DNA from: Muribaculaceae bacterium
GTDB taxonomy: Bacteria > Bacteroidota > Bacteroidia > Bacteroidales > Muribaculaceae
Length of the DNA: 52,153 nucleotides
Direction of reading: 5' to 3'
NCBI GenBank assembly: GCA_022510465.1
Contig: JAFLTJ010000005.1
Span: 1 to 52,153, forward strand
The position numbers and the translations under genes are program-made. This document shows, one piece after another, positions 44,175 to 51,876 of the stretch (the first letter of the stretch is position 1; the number at the start of each line of letters is the position of its first letter). Under the pieces are notes generated by a model. That model worked only from the letters and a program-made list of their open reading frames with translations, was not told the DNA's origin and ran no database searches.

Positions 44175-45394
44175 CGCTCGCCAACCAGACGTGCAATCTC
44201 CACAATAACCTCGGTCGCTTTCTCCATCGACGGGATAGGAACAAATTCAAAGCGCCCGTGGAAATTCAACCCGCCGGCAAAAATATTGGGGCAGGGGAGA
44301 CCCTTGAATGAAAGCTGAGCGCCATCCGTGCCGCCACGAATGGGAACAACTTTGGGCACGATGTCAACGTTACGCATAGCCTGCTCGGCCGTCTCGATTA
44401 CGTGCATCACCGGCTCAATCTTCTCCCGCATGTTATAATACTGGTCTTTCAGCTCCAGCGATACGCAGCCCGGAAACTCATTGTTAATCTTGCGGGCAAG
44501 GTGTTCCAGTTCCTTTTTGCGACGCTCAAAGCGGTCGCGGTCATGGTCGCGGATAATGTAGGTCAGCGTCGTCTCCTCAACCGTTCCCTCCGAGGAAATC
44601 AGATGATAAAATCCCTCATACCCCTCGGTGTGTTCGGGTGTTTCCCAGCGCGGAAGCATGATGGCAAACTGGTGAGCGATGCGTATCGAGTTGAGCATCT
44701 TATGTTTGGCATATCCCGGGTGTACGTTACGGCCTTTGAAAGTAACCTTTGCGACGGCGGCATTGAAGTTCTCATATTCCAGCTCGCCAATCTCGCCGCC
44801 ATCCATCGTGTAGCCCCAGTCCGCTCCAAAACGCTCTACGTCAAACTTATGCGCTCCGAGGCCAATCTCCTCGTCGGGGTTGAACGCAATACGAATGTCG
44901 CCATGCTTTATTTCGGGATGTTTCTGAAGATAATCCACCGCAGTGATAATCTCGGCAATACCGGCCTTGTCGTCAGCCCCGAGCAGCGTGTTGCCGTCGG
45001 TCACAATCAAGTCCTGTCCGATGTAGTTTTTCAGCTCCGGGAATTCGCTCGGCGATAGGATAATACCCTTGTTGGCATTGAGCGTAATGTCGCTTCCGTC
45101 ATATTTCTCCACTATTCGGGGCGAAACATGTCGGCCGCTCATGTCGGGCGACGTGTCAAGGTGAGCTATAAAACCAACTGTCGGAGTATTCTCCTTACCG
45201 TTATTCCCCGGGAGAGTAGCCATCAGATAGCCATTTTCATCCAGCGAAATATCTTTCAACCCCATGCTTTGGAGTTCTTTTTCAAGGTGTTGGGCAAAAA
45301 CCATCTGCCCGGGAGTCGACGGAGTCAGATTTGTAGCCTCGTCGCTTTGTGTGTCAAACTTGACATACTGTAAAAATCTATCTACAACAGTCAT
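44171..45394 (-). CDS. pepT: Peptidase T (tripeptide aminopeptidase)
   Basis: Zinc M20 aminopeptidase that cleaves the N-terminal residue of tripeptides in the cytoplasm. Metal-binding and catalytic motifs: [13 protein letters not shown] (about 72-84), [11 protein letters not shown] (about 139-149) and [14 protein letters not shown] (about 172-185). The lid domain has [13 protein letters not shown], and [12 protein letters not shown] is near 357. Length 407 aa is normal. It leads the pepT-miaA unit. Confidence 0.97.
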   Translation of the reverse strand: MTVVDRFLQYVKFDTQSDEATNLTPSTPGQMVFAQHLEKELQSMGLKDISLDENGYLMATLPGNNGKENTPTVGFIAHLDTSPDMSGRHVSPRIVEKYDGSDITLNANKGIILSPSEFPELKNYIGQDLIVTDGNTLLGADDKAGIAEIITAVDYLQKHPEIKHGDIRIAFNPDEEIGLGAHKFDVERFGADWGYTMDGGEIGELEYENFNAAVAKVTFKGRNVHPGYAKHKMLNSIRIAHQFAIMLPRWETPEHTEGYEGFYHLISSEGTVEETTLTYIIRDHDRDRFERRKKELEHLARKINNEFPGCVSLELKDQYYNMREKIEPVMHVIETAEQAMRNVDIVPKVVPIRGGTDGAQLSFKGLPCPNIFAGGLNFHGRFEFVPIPSMEKATEVIVEIARLVGER

Positions 45395-45431
45395 AACTCT
45401 ATGGTATTTTATTATCGGCTAATTTTATTCC

Positions 45432-45439
45432 GCAAAATT
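45432..45439 (-). promoter_or_regulatory. -7 box for pepT
   Basis: Minus-strand TAATTTTG, 37 bases before the pepT ATG. No clear -33 element. Confidence 0.45.
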
Positions 45440-45493
45440 AGTAAAAATTTTAGGAAAAGTGGGAGGATGGGGTGTTTATTGAGAGATTATGAG

Positions 45494-45501
45494 TAATTTT
45501 G
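45494..45501 (+). promoter_or_regulatory. -7 box for gpmI
   Basis: TAATTTTG matches TAnnTTTG and ends 24 bases before the ATG at 45526. The -33 match is weak. Confidence 0.5.
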
Positions 45502-45525
45502 TGGCGGAAAATAAAATTAAAAAAT

Positions 45526-47040
45526 ATGGGTAAGAAAGCATTGTTAATAATTCTTGACGGCTGGGGTATTGGTAACCATTCCCACAGCGACGCAATCTAT
45601 TCGACAGAAACGCCCTATTGGGATTATCTGCTGAAAACCTATCCCAACAGCCAGCTGCAGGCTTCGGGCGAAAATGTCGGCCTGCCCGACGGACAGATGG
45701 GCAACTCGGAGGTGGGTCACCTCAATATCGGCGCCGGCCGCGTTGTTTACCAGGATTTGGTGAAAATCAATAAGGCGTGTGCCGACGGGTCTATTCTTGA
45801 AAATCCGCAAATCAAAGCGGCCTTTGAGTATGCTAAATCAACCGGTAAGGCCATGCACTTCATGGGCTTGACAAGCGATGGCGGCGTTCACTCGTCGCTC
45901 GACCATCTGTTTGCACTCTGCGACATCGCAGCCCATTATAACCTCCCAAAGGTTTATATCCACTGTTTTATGGATGGGCGCGATACCGACCCTCGAAGCG
46001 GTGCCGGTTTTATTGAAAAACTTAACGCACATTGCGCCAAAAGCGCGGGCGTTGTTGCCTCAATCATAGGCCGTTATTATGCGATGGACCGCGACAAGCG
46101 CTGGGAGCGCGTCAAGGTGGCCTATGACTTGCTTGTCAATGGAATCGGTGAGAAAGCCACCGATATGGTTGCGGCTGTCAATGAGTCGTATGCCAACGAG
46201 GTTACCGACGAGTTCATCAAGCCTATAAGCAACTCGGCCGTTGACGGTACAATCAAGGAGGGCGACGCCGTTATCTTCTTCAATTACCGCAACGACCGCG
46301 CTAAGGAGTTGACTATCGCTCTGACTCAGAATGATATACCCGAGGCAGGAATGAAGACAATTCCCGGCTTGCAGTACTACTGCATGACCCCCTACGATGC
46401 ATCGTTTACCGGAGTCCATATCCTCTTTGACAAGGAGAATGTCAACAATACCCTCGGCGAATATCTGTCAAAACTCGGCAAAAGCCAGCTCCACATTGCC
46501 GAAACCGAAAAGTATGCCCACGTGACATTCTTCTTCAACGGTGGCCGCGAAACCCCCTACGAGGGCGAAGAGCGCATCCTGATTGCCTCCCCCAAGGTTG
46601 CAACCTACGACCTCAAGCCCGAGATGAGCGCATACGAGGTTAAAGATGACCTTGTCAAGGCAATACGCAGCGACAAGTTTGATTTTATTGTAGTCAACTA
46701 TGCCAACGGTGATATGGTTGGCCACACCGGTGTGTATGACGCAATTTGCAAGGCTGTGAAAGCCGTTGACGAGTGTGTTAAGGATACTGTTGAGGCCGCT
46801 AAGGAAACCGGTTATGAAGTCATCATCATTGCCGACCATGGCAATGCCGACAACGCGGTCAACCCCGACGGTACGCCCAACACGGCTCACTCGCTTAACC
46901 CCGTTCCATGCATCTACGTGACCGAGCGCACCGACGCACATGTTGCTTCGGGTCGGTTGGCCGACGTTGCGCCTACGATTCTGAAAATCATGGGAATCGA
47001 ACAGCCTGCCGAGATGACCGGAAAAGCGCTGATTGACTGA
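45526..47040 (+). CDS. gpmI: 2,3-bisphosphoglycerate-independent phosphoglycerate mutase
   Basis: Interconverts 3- and 2-phosphoglycerate in glycolysis, using two manganese ions. The start at 45526 ([15 protein letters not shown]) is the family N-terminus; the frame opens at 45499 inside the promoter. The phosphorylated Ser is in [14 protein letters not shown] (about 61), and metal sites appear in [18 protein letters not shown] and IADHGNADN. Length 504 aa is normal. The gene stands alone and is followed by a clear hairpin. Confidence 0.97.
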   Translation: MGKKALLIILDGWGIGNHSHSDAIYSTETPYWDYLLKTYPNSQLQASGENVGLPDGQMGNSEVGHLNIGAGRVVYQDLVKINKACADGSILENPQIKAAFEYAKSTGKAMHFMGLTSDGGVHSSLDHLFALCDIAAHYNLPKVYIHCFMDGRDTDPRSGAGFIEKLNAHCAKSAGVVASIIGRYYAMDRDKRWERVKVAYDLLVNGIGEKATDMVAAVNESYANEVTDEFIKPISNSAVDGTIKEGDAVIFFNYRNDRAKELTIALTQNDIPEAGMKTIPGLQYYCMTPYDASFTGVHILFDKENVNNTLGEYLSKLGKSQLHIAETEKYAHVTFFFNGGRETPYEGEERILIASPKVATYDLKPEMSAYEVKDDLVKAIRSDKFDFIVVNYANGDMVGHTGVYDAICKAVKAVDECVKDTVEAAKETGYEVIIIADHGNADNAVNPDGTPNTAHSLNPVPCIYVTERTDAHVASGRLADVAPTILKIMGIEQPAEMTGKALID

Positions 47041-47062
47041 CGATTCTAAATATACGCATTAT

Positions 47063-47100
47063 AAGCGCCGCAGTCGGACTCAGCTCCGGTTGCGGCGTTT
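47063..47100 (+). terminator. Terminator-like hairpin after gpmI
   Basis: CGCCGCA (47066-47072) pairs with TGCGGCG (47091-47097), extended by A-T pairs and with inner CGGA/TCCG. TTT follows. Confidence 0.75.
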
Positions 47101-47165
47101 GTAATACTCTTACCCAAAATCTATTGCAATTGTCGAATATTCGGTCGTTTAACAAAAAAATGTTG

Positions 47166-47173
47166 TACCTTTG
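47166..47173 (+). promoter_or_regulatory. -7 box for the SanA-like gene
   Basis: TACCTTTG matches TAnnTTTG, giving a leader of about 48 nt to the ATG at 47227. The -33 match is weak. Confidence 0.5.
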
Positions 47174-47226
47174 TGATAATTAACAGATAATAAAAATAAC
47201 TCATCTTTTGATTGTAACGATGTCGT

Positions 47227-47910
47227 ATGCGGATAAAATATAAGAAATGCTTGTGGTTATCATGTGGGGTAGTAGGGCTTATCTTATTGCTTATTATTTC
47301 ATGTAATGTATGGGTAGTGTGGAATGCCAAAGGAAGAACCTATAATGGTATATCTGAAACACATACTACTTCATTAGGCCTGGTATTAGGTACTTCACCA
47401 ATCACTCCACGAGGCATACATAACGGTTCATTTGACAACAGGATTAAAGCTGCTTCTGAACTTTACATGGCAGGAAAGGTGAAAAAACTTATTGTCAGCG
47501 GCGGAGATTATACTGCAACAGAACGGTTTGGCTGTGATGAGCCTAAGTCTATGAGGGATTCATTGATTTCCAATGGAGTGAATCCGGAGGATATTTTTAT
47601 GGATTATGAAGGGACTACAACCATTAGATCCCTTGCCAAACTGAAATACTACTATGGCTATTCCGACACTATAACAATCATATCTCAAGGCTACCATAAC
47701 CAAAGGGCATTAGCCATGGCCGACAGACTTGAATTGCCTGCCATCGCCTTTGATGCAGATGTACCACCAAACAGGTTCTATAAAGTCAAAAATTATATTC
47801 GAGAGTCATTGGCACGTGTAAAAATGCTATATTCCTTGTATCTCCTTGACCCACCCTCTGCTCTCTCCTTTAGTTCTGATGACAAGGAAGAATTTGTAGA
47901 GTTTATGTAG
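47227..47910 (+). CDS. SanA/YdcF-like membrane protein (DUF218)
   Basis: 227-aa protein with one N-terminal membrane segment (about 9-30) and a periplasmic DUF218 domain. The GLVLGTSP motif near 58, the KKLIVSGGDY strand, and the SMRDSLISNGVNPEDIFMD helix and DYEGTTTIRSLAKLKYYYG are typical of SanA; QGYHNQRALAMADRLELPAIAFDAD supplies the late conserved His and Arg. The family affects envelope barrier function by an unknown route. The gene is AT-rich relative to gpmI. It is close to the inverted-repeat island but lies outside it. Confidence 0.88.
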   Translation: MRIKYKKCLWLSCGVVGLILLLIISCNVWVVWNAKGRTYNGISETHTTSLGLVLGTSPITPRGIHNGSFDNRIKAASELYMAGKVKKLIVSGGDYTATERFGCDEPKSMRDSLISNGVNPEDIFMDYEGTTTIRSLAKLKYYYGYSDTITIISQGYHNQRALAMADRLELPAIAFDADVPPNRFYKVKNYIRESLARVKMLYSLYLLDPPSALSFSSDDKEEFVEFM

Positions 47911-47991
47911 CTTTGCTCGAATGAAAATTTATGTGATTTTGTCGTTGGTAATCATGGCGTAATTATTTGTTAATCTTGTGATTAGGCACTA

Positions 47992-48101
47992 TAAAATTAC
48001 AAAAAATCCAAATTGCCAAGAAAATCAGCCACTTAGTTTAATCCTAAATGGCTGATTGTTTTATTTTTTATATCCGATATTCTTATCTCGAACTCACGTT
48101 A
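47992..48101 (+). repeat. ~110-bp repeat, left copy of an inverted pair
   Basis: Matches the reverse complement of 50078-50189 closely; small differences lie mainly next to the ends and in the spacer regions. It holds an imperfect 14-bp stem (AATCAGCCACTTAG with CTAAATGGCTGATT, 48023-48057) and ends near the CTTATCTCGAACTCACGTTA tract. The hairpin could also terminate transcription. Confidence 0.8.
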
Positions 48102-48107
48102 TATTAA

Positions 48108-48422
48108 TTAATAGTGATTGAAATCCAAATTGTAGCCTCCTGCAATGATTTTTTCCATTACTTCTGCGAGGCGTTTTCGCTGAGCATCGCTAAAATCTCT
48201 ATCTCCTTTTATATCGGAATATTCCACTTCCATCTTTTTTAGCTCCACAATAATCTCCATTTGACGTTGGAAATCATTGTTTTCACGAGCTTCCACCATA
48301 TCATCCGCAAGTTGTTCATACGCCTGTAAGGCTTCCTCTATTCGTGCACTTTTAGTGTTGCAAGAAGAAATTATAATTATAGAAGCGATACTTACTATAA
48401 TATATCTAAGTCTTTTAATCAT
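48108..48422 (-). CDS. Small lipoprotein of unknown function
   Basis: 104 aa, start MIKRLRYIIVSIASIIIISSC, a signal with a lipobox-like ISSC (Cys about 21). The frame reaches back to 48473, but the ATG at 48422 lies seven bases after the preceding gene. The mature part appears helical and acidic: EEALQAYEQLADDMVEARE, then QRQMEIIVELKKMEVEYSD; it could be a coiled coil. I do not recognise it. It is the last of three tightly packed minus-strand genes inside the repeat-bounded island. Confidence 0.75.
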   Translation of the reverse strand: MIKRLRYIIVSIASIIIISSCNTKSARIEEALQAYEQLADDMVEARENNDFQRQMEIIVELKKMEVEYSDIKGDRDFSDAQRKRLAEVMEKIIAGGYNLDFNHY

Positions 48423-48429
48423 ATTTTTT

Positions 48430-49026
48430 TTAGTTATCATAATTCCACTGTAAACCTGCACAATCAAATTCAAATGTTTTCATTCCCACATTCTCAATAT
48501 TTACTTGAATCTTACAGGTACTTGAATTTTTAAGTTTGTTAATAAAGCTCTTTGCCGAATTATCATCCTCAACATGATTTGGGGTAATGATAAGCACCTT
48601 ATCTCCTGCGCCTTCTTTTAAATATGACCAATCCTCTATAACAGGACCTCCATTGAAAGTAGCTAAAAAGCCACCACCTTTCAATTGTGCAAAGCGACAA
48701 TTGTCGTTTTCAAAATTAAAAGATACAGAATTTACCACTTTCTTAATGAAAACACTATAACGAACTGTCATAATGAGCTTGGTTTCTCCTCCGTAGGTTG
48801 AAGGTTGTGAGTTAGTAGATTCCAACATTGCGTTAAAAGAGGTTGGTTCATTAGTCAAATCATCTACTGTTTTGAAATATTCCCAACCTTTTGACGATGC
48901 ATCTTCTGTCTTGTCATCATTTTGGGATGAATGATCGTTACTGTTTGAAGATGTTGGAGTGCAACTGGTCAGCACACCAATAATAGCGGCTACCACAGCC
49001 ACTAAAAGTAAATGACATTTTTTCAT
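48430..49026 (-). CDS. Lipoprotein of unknown function in the island
   Basis: 198 aa. A signal peptide with lipobox LTSC (Cys about 22) is followed by a Ser/Asn/Asp-rich spacer (about 23-45) and a beta-rich domain, with GGETKLIMTVRYSV and KVLIITPNHVEDDNSAK. The spacer and the lipid anchor suggest an outer-membrane or surface location. No family recognised. It lies seven bases after the zinc-ribbon gene and seven before the small lipoprotein, so all three are probably one transcript. Confidence 0.78.
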   Translation of the reverse strand: MKKCHLLLVAVVAAIIGVLTSCTPTSSNSNDHSSQNDDKTEDASSKGWEYFKTVDDLTNEPTSFNAMLESTNSQPSTYGGETKLIMTVRYSVFIKKVVNSVSFNFENDNCRFAQLKGGGFLATFNGGPVIEDWSYLKEGAGDKVLIITPNHVEDDNSAKSFINKLKNSSTCKIQVNIENVGMKTFEFDCAGLQWNYDN

Positions 49027-49033
49027 GTTATAA

Positions 49034-49345
49034 TTAATTTTGGTTTAACTTGTTCTTTAAATAGATTCCAAGACTTATTAGACCGATCCCAATGAGAAGC
49101 TGAAAAATCCCAAGAGAGGGGAGCATAGTAATGTACATAAGAGACCCTAAAGAAAAAATTGTACCTATAATAAGGCAATAGATATAAGCCGCTCCACCAA
49201 GAAAAGTCTTAATTGGTTTACTAATATCATTAAAATTTACATTCACATTTGACGATGGCTGTAAAATGGGATGTCCACATGATGGGCATGTTGGAGCCTG
49301 TTCTGAAACTTGATGTCCACATTCGGGACAGTTTATTAATGCCAT
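49034..49345 (-). CDS. Zinc-ribbon membrane protein
   Basis: 103 aa. The N-terminus is a zinc ribbon with Cys 6, 9, 20 and 23 (CPECG and CPSCGHP), followed by a linker and two hydrophobic segments (about 52-73 and 78-95). Such small proteins are common in Bacteria but have no assigned role. It is the first gene of the three-gene unit; upstream lies about 900 bases of non-coding DNA, including a structured RNA candidate. Confidence 0.78.
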   Translation of the reverse strand: MALINCPECGHQVSEQAPTCPSCGHPILQPSSNVNVNFNDISKPIKTFLGGAAYIYCLIIGTIFSLGSLMYITMLPSLGIFQLLIGIGLISLGIYLKNKLNQN

Positions 49346-49409
49346 ATTTTTCTTTTCTATGCATCTATGGCTCTGCGATGCGATTAAATTATGAGTATTA
49401 GTACAGGCA

Positions 49410-49658
49410 TAAAAGAAAGGTGAGCCACACTGCCGTTAAATCTTCCGAATGACAGCCTCACCACAAGGCACCTAAAGCAAGAATTACACGAAACAGCGAC
49501 TCACCCTATGGTGCATTCAAAAATGAATACCCACCAAAGGGAAGAGTGTAGTTCGCTATATCTGACTTTAGGTTTATAACAAGGTGGTGATTTGTCATTA
49601 GTCAGAAAAGCAGTACACTTTCCATTATGTCTGCCATCCCTTTTAAGGATTGCGATTG
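49410..49658 (-). ncRNA. Structured RNA candidate on the minus strand
   Basis: About 250 nt after a TAACTTTG box (49659-49666 read on the minus strand). In minus order: AGTGTA pairs with TACACT, enclosing CTGAC/GTCAG; then a compact bulged hairpin at 49540-49503 (CCCT, TTGGTG-type, ATTCA/TGAAT, closing with AGGG); then GGTGAG (49504-49499) with CTCACC (49423-49418), followed by TTTCTTTT like a terminator. It could be a leader of the zinc-ribbon gene 65 bases on, or a free RNA. A 6S-like RNA is one option I cannot confirm. Confidence 0.5.
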
Positions 49659-49666
49659 CAAAGTTA
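49659..49666 (-). promoter_or_regulatory. -7 box for the minus-strand RNA
   Basis: Minus-strand TAACTTTG, an exact consensus match; the -33 region is A/T-rich without a clear TTTG. Confidence 0.5.
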
Positions 49667-49810
49667 ATAATTTTATTCGTAATTATATAGATAGGTCAGT
49701 TTTTTATAGTACACTATTGCGTATATACCCCTCCTCTCAATCGTAAATTGAAATGCTTTCATGTTTTAACATATCGTTACAGTTGTGGCTTTTTAACCTT
49801 TTTGGTTATG

Positions 49811-49879
49811 TGATACAAAAAAACGAGTGTATCAATCCCTATCCAAAGGTTATTTTGATACATCCACAATATTGATACA
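49811..49879. repeat. Four TGATACA repeats
   Basis: TGATACA occurs at 49811-49817, 49856-49862 and 49873-49879, and inverted (TGTATCA) at 49828-49834. The stretch is AT-rich and non-coding. Iteron-like or regulator-binding repeats are possible. Confidence 0.55.
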
Positions 49880-49890
49880 TTCTTTCGTAT

Positions 49891-49934
49891 TTTTTCCATT
49901 TCAAAACTATTATTATATATCCGAAATGGAAAAA
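49891..49934. repeat. Perfect 12-bp inverted repeat
   Basis: TTTTTCCATTTC (49891-49902) and GAAATGGAAAAA (49923-49934) flank 20 bases. It could be a terminator-like hairpin or a binding site. Confidence 0.6.
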
Positions 49935-49982
49935 CTGTAAAAAGAAAAAGGCCCAACATTATGTTAGACTTTTACCACTTCT

Positions 49983-50141
49983 TCACTTTCGTTTTGGATT
50001 TGTTGGAATACCCAACTGTCTACACAAATCATACAACTTAGACTTTCCGACCTTAATACCTTGCGAACGTAATAAATTAACGTGAGTTCGAGATAAGGGA
50101 ATGGAATATAAAAATAAAACAATCAGCCATTTAGGGTTAAA
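49983..50141 (-). pseudogene. Tail of a broken DNA-binding-like gene
   Basis: A 52-codon open stretch ends in a stop at 49983; it has no start codon and begins after a stop inside the right repeat copy. The peptide contains IPLSRTHVNLLRSQGIKVGK and SKLYDLCRQLGIP, which looks like two helices of a helix-turn-helix. It may be the end of a lost mobile-element gene. The left repeat copy shares only the SRTHV part. Confidence 0.4.
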
Positions 50142-50189
50142 CTAAGTGGCTGATTTTCTTGGTAATTTGGAGGAAATTTCGTAATTTTA
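50078..50189 (-). repeat. ~110-bp repeat, right copy of the inverted pair
   Basis: Inverted relative to 47992-48101. Contains the stem AATCAGCCATTTAG (50121-50134) with CTAAGTGGCTGATT (50142-50155). The two copies enclose 1976 bases. Downstream to 50252 I see nothing else. Confidence 0.8.
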
Positions 50190-50252
50190 CAGTAACTAAG
50201 TTATAATAGAGCCATGCGTTTTCTTCTTTATTGTTTTTCGGGATGGCAATGA

Positions 50253-50927
50253 TTAAAAATAGTAGGTGAGGCCGAGGCCAATCCGGTTTTCACGGAAACT
50301 CATGGTCGATTGTCCGGCAATCTGTGATGACTTAATCAAATTATTCATTCCTAAATCGGCTTCAACTGAGAGCATAAAATTGTTTATCGGAAATCCGATT
50401 CCAATTTTCCATGAACAGTCGAAGCGCCGGTATGTGTCCCACATTAAAAGCGACTCATAGTCATCCTCCGGATTTGCCTCTGATACTCCCACGCTGCCTC
50501 CTAAAGCATAACGTATCTGCGGCCCGGTAAAAACACTAATCGCAAAACTATTGTTAATGTCAAACGTATAGCCAAAAACAACGGGAATCTCAATCCCAAG
50601 TTTGCTTAATCGGGGATTTTTAATTTCGGAAACTCCAATGCCTCCTACAATAAGGTCATACCGATATTGCGAGTAAAAGAAAGAAACTCCGGGCTCAATA
50701 TAGAAATTGTTTCCAAGATATATATTTGAAACGCCACCCACTGTGAATCCCGAGCCTGGATTAAACATTTTTACGCTATTGTTTTTGCCGCGCCATTTTC
50801 CCGGAAGCTCTGCATTGACGGTGGCTTTCAAACCCCACAACACACTGTTGCTTTCATTTGCCGACGTGACAAAATTGCCGCTACACCACATTATTCCAAC
50901 TATCAAGGCTATAAGTTTACGATTCAT
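50253..50927 (-). CDS. Outer-membrane beta-barrel protein
   Basis: 224 aa with a signal peptide (MNRKLIALIVGIMWCSGNFVTSA). The rest alternates polar and hydrophobic residues in strand-sized units, including NIYLGNNFYIEPGVSFFYS, LGIEIPVVFGYTFDIN and IGIGFPINNFMLSVEADLG. It ends LGLTYYF, the aromatic beta-barrel end. It resembles the PorT-like/outer-membrane beta-barrel group; the role is not known. It stands 43 bases after pyrD in the same direction. Confidence 0.78.
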   Translation of the reverse strand: MNRKLIALIVGIMWCSGNFVTSANESNSVLWGLKATVNAELPGKWRGKNNSVKMFNPGSGFTVGGVSNIYLGNNFYIEPGVSFFYSQYRYDLIVGGIGVSEIKNPRLSKLGIEIPVVFGYTFDINNSFAISVFTGPQIRYALGGSVGVSEANPEDDYESLLMWDTYRRFDCSWKIGIGFPINNFMLSVEADLGMNNLIKSSQIAGQSTMSFRENRIGLGLTYYF

Positions 50928-50970
50928 GCTAAGTAGTGTTTTTGTTAGCTTTTATATTAGTTGAATAGCG

Positions 50971-51876
50971 CTAAATAAGACCAACTATTTCATTGATGTC
51001 GCTGATGTTGTGACGTTGACAGTAATCCTCCATAAAACGAATAATTTTTATAGTAGTCGTCGGGTCAACAAAGTTTGCCGTTCCAACCTGAATTGCTCTC
51101 GCACCTGCAAGCATAAATTCGATGGCATCGGCGCCGGTCATTATACCTCCAAGACCTATTACCGGAATATTTACAGCCTTAGCAACCTGCCACACCATGC
51201 GAACGGCTACCGGTTTTACCGCCGGCCCCGACAGACCTCCGGTGATAGTTGACAAGTAGGGTCGTTGACGTTCTACGTCAATGGCCATTCCCATCAGTGT
51301 GTTAATCAGCGATACAGCGTCGGCACCCTCGGCCTCAACCGAACGGGCAATGTCGGCTATCGATGTTACATTTGGCGACAACTTGACTATCAATGTCTTA
51401 TCCCAGGCCCGGCGTATTGCCCGAGTAACCGCGGCCGCTCCGTCGGTTGTTGTTCCAAATGCCATTCCGCCCTGTTTCACGTTCGGGCACGAGATGTTGA
51501 CCTCGATGGCCCTTATCCGCTCAAGAGCCGACAGGCGGCGTGCAACCTCAACATAATCGTCAATTGATTTTCCCGATACATTCACTATTATTTCGCTATC
51601 ATATTTGACAAGCCGGTCATATATGTTTTCCACGAAATAATCAACGCCTTTATTTTGTAGACCAACGGCATTCAGCATTCCCGATGCCGTTTCCACCATT
51701 CGGGGATAGTCATTTCCCTCACGCGGTTCCAACGTTGTCCCTTTAACGATAAAACCGCCCAAACTGTTCAAATCTACAAAGGATGAAAACTCCTCGCCGT
51801 AACCAAAAGTTCCCGAGGCGGTCAGCACAGGATTTTTCAGCTCCAAATTGCCTATTTTTACACCAAGATTTACCAT
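50971..51876 (-). CDS. pyrD: Dihydroorotate dehydrogenase, class 1B catalytic subunit
   Basis: FMN enzyme that oxidises dihydroorotate to orotate in pyrimidine synthesis; the class 1B form passes electrons to the PyrK subunit and then to NAD. The start MVNLGVKIGNLELKNPV is family-like; TASGTFGYGEEF, KGTTLEPREGN, the catalytic Cys in NISCPNVKQGG (about 130), KLSPNVTSI and GLGGIMTGADAIEFMLAGA are all present. Length 301 aa is normal. It overlaps the pyrK stop by seven bases, which supports the two-subunit assignment. Confidence 0.96.
   Translation of the reverse strand: MVNLGVKIGNLELKNPVLTASGTFGYGEEFSSFVDLNSLGGFIVKGTTLEPREGNDYPRMVETASGMLNAVGLQNKGVDYFVENIYDRLVKYDSEIIVNVSGKSIDDYVEVARRLSALERIRAIEVNISCPNVKQGGMAFGTTTDGAAAVTRAIRRAWDKTLIVKLSPNVTSIADIARSVEAEGADAVSLINTLMGMAIDVERQRPYLSTITGGLSGPAVKPVAVRMVWQVAKAVNIPVIGLGGIMTGADAIEFMLAGARAIQVGTANFVDPTTTIKIIRFMEDYCQRHNISDINEIVGLI

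Noticed and set aside
49777-49959. 60-codon minus-strand frame in the island
   Set aside because: It runs through the TGATACA repeats and the 12-bp inverted repeat, is very AT-rich and resembles no protein.
50078-50100. GAGTTCGAGAT as a tRNA T-arm
   Set aside because: The flanking bases do not pair as a T-stem and no acceptor or anticodon arm is near; it is part of the 110-bp repeat.
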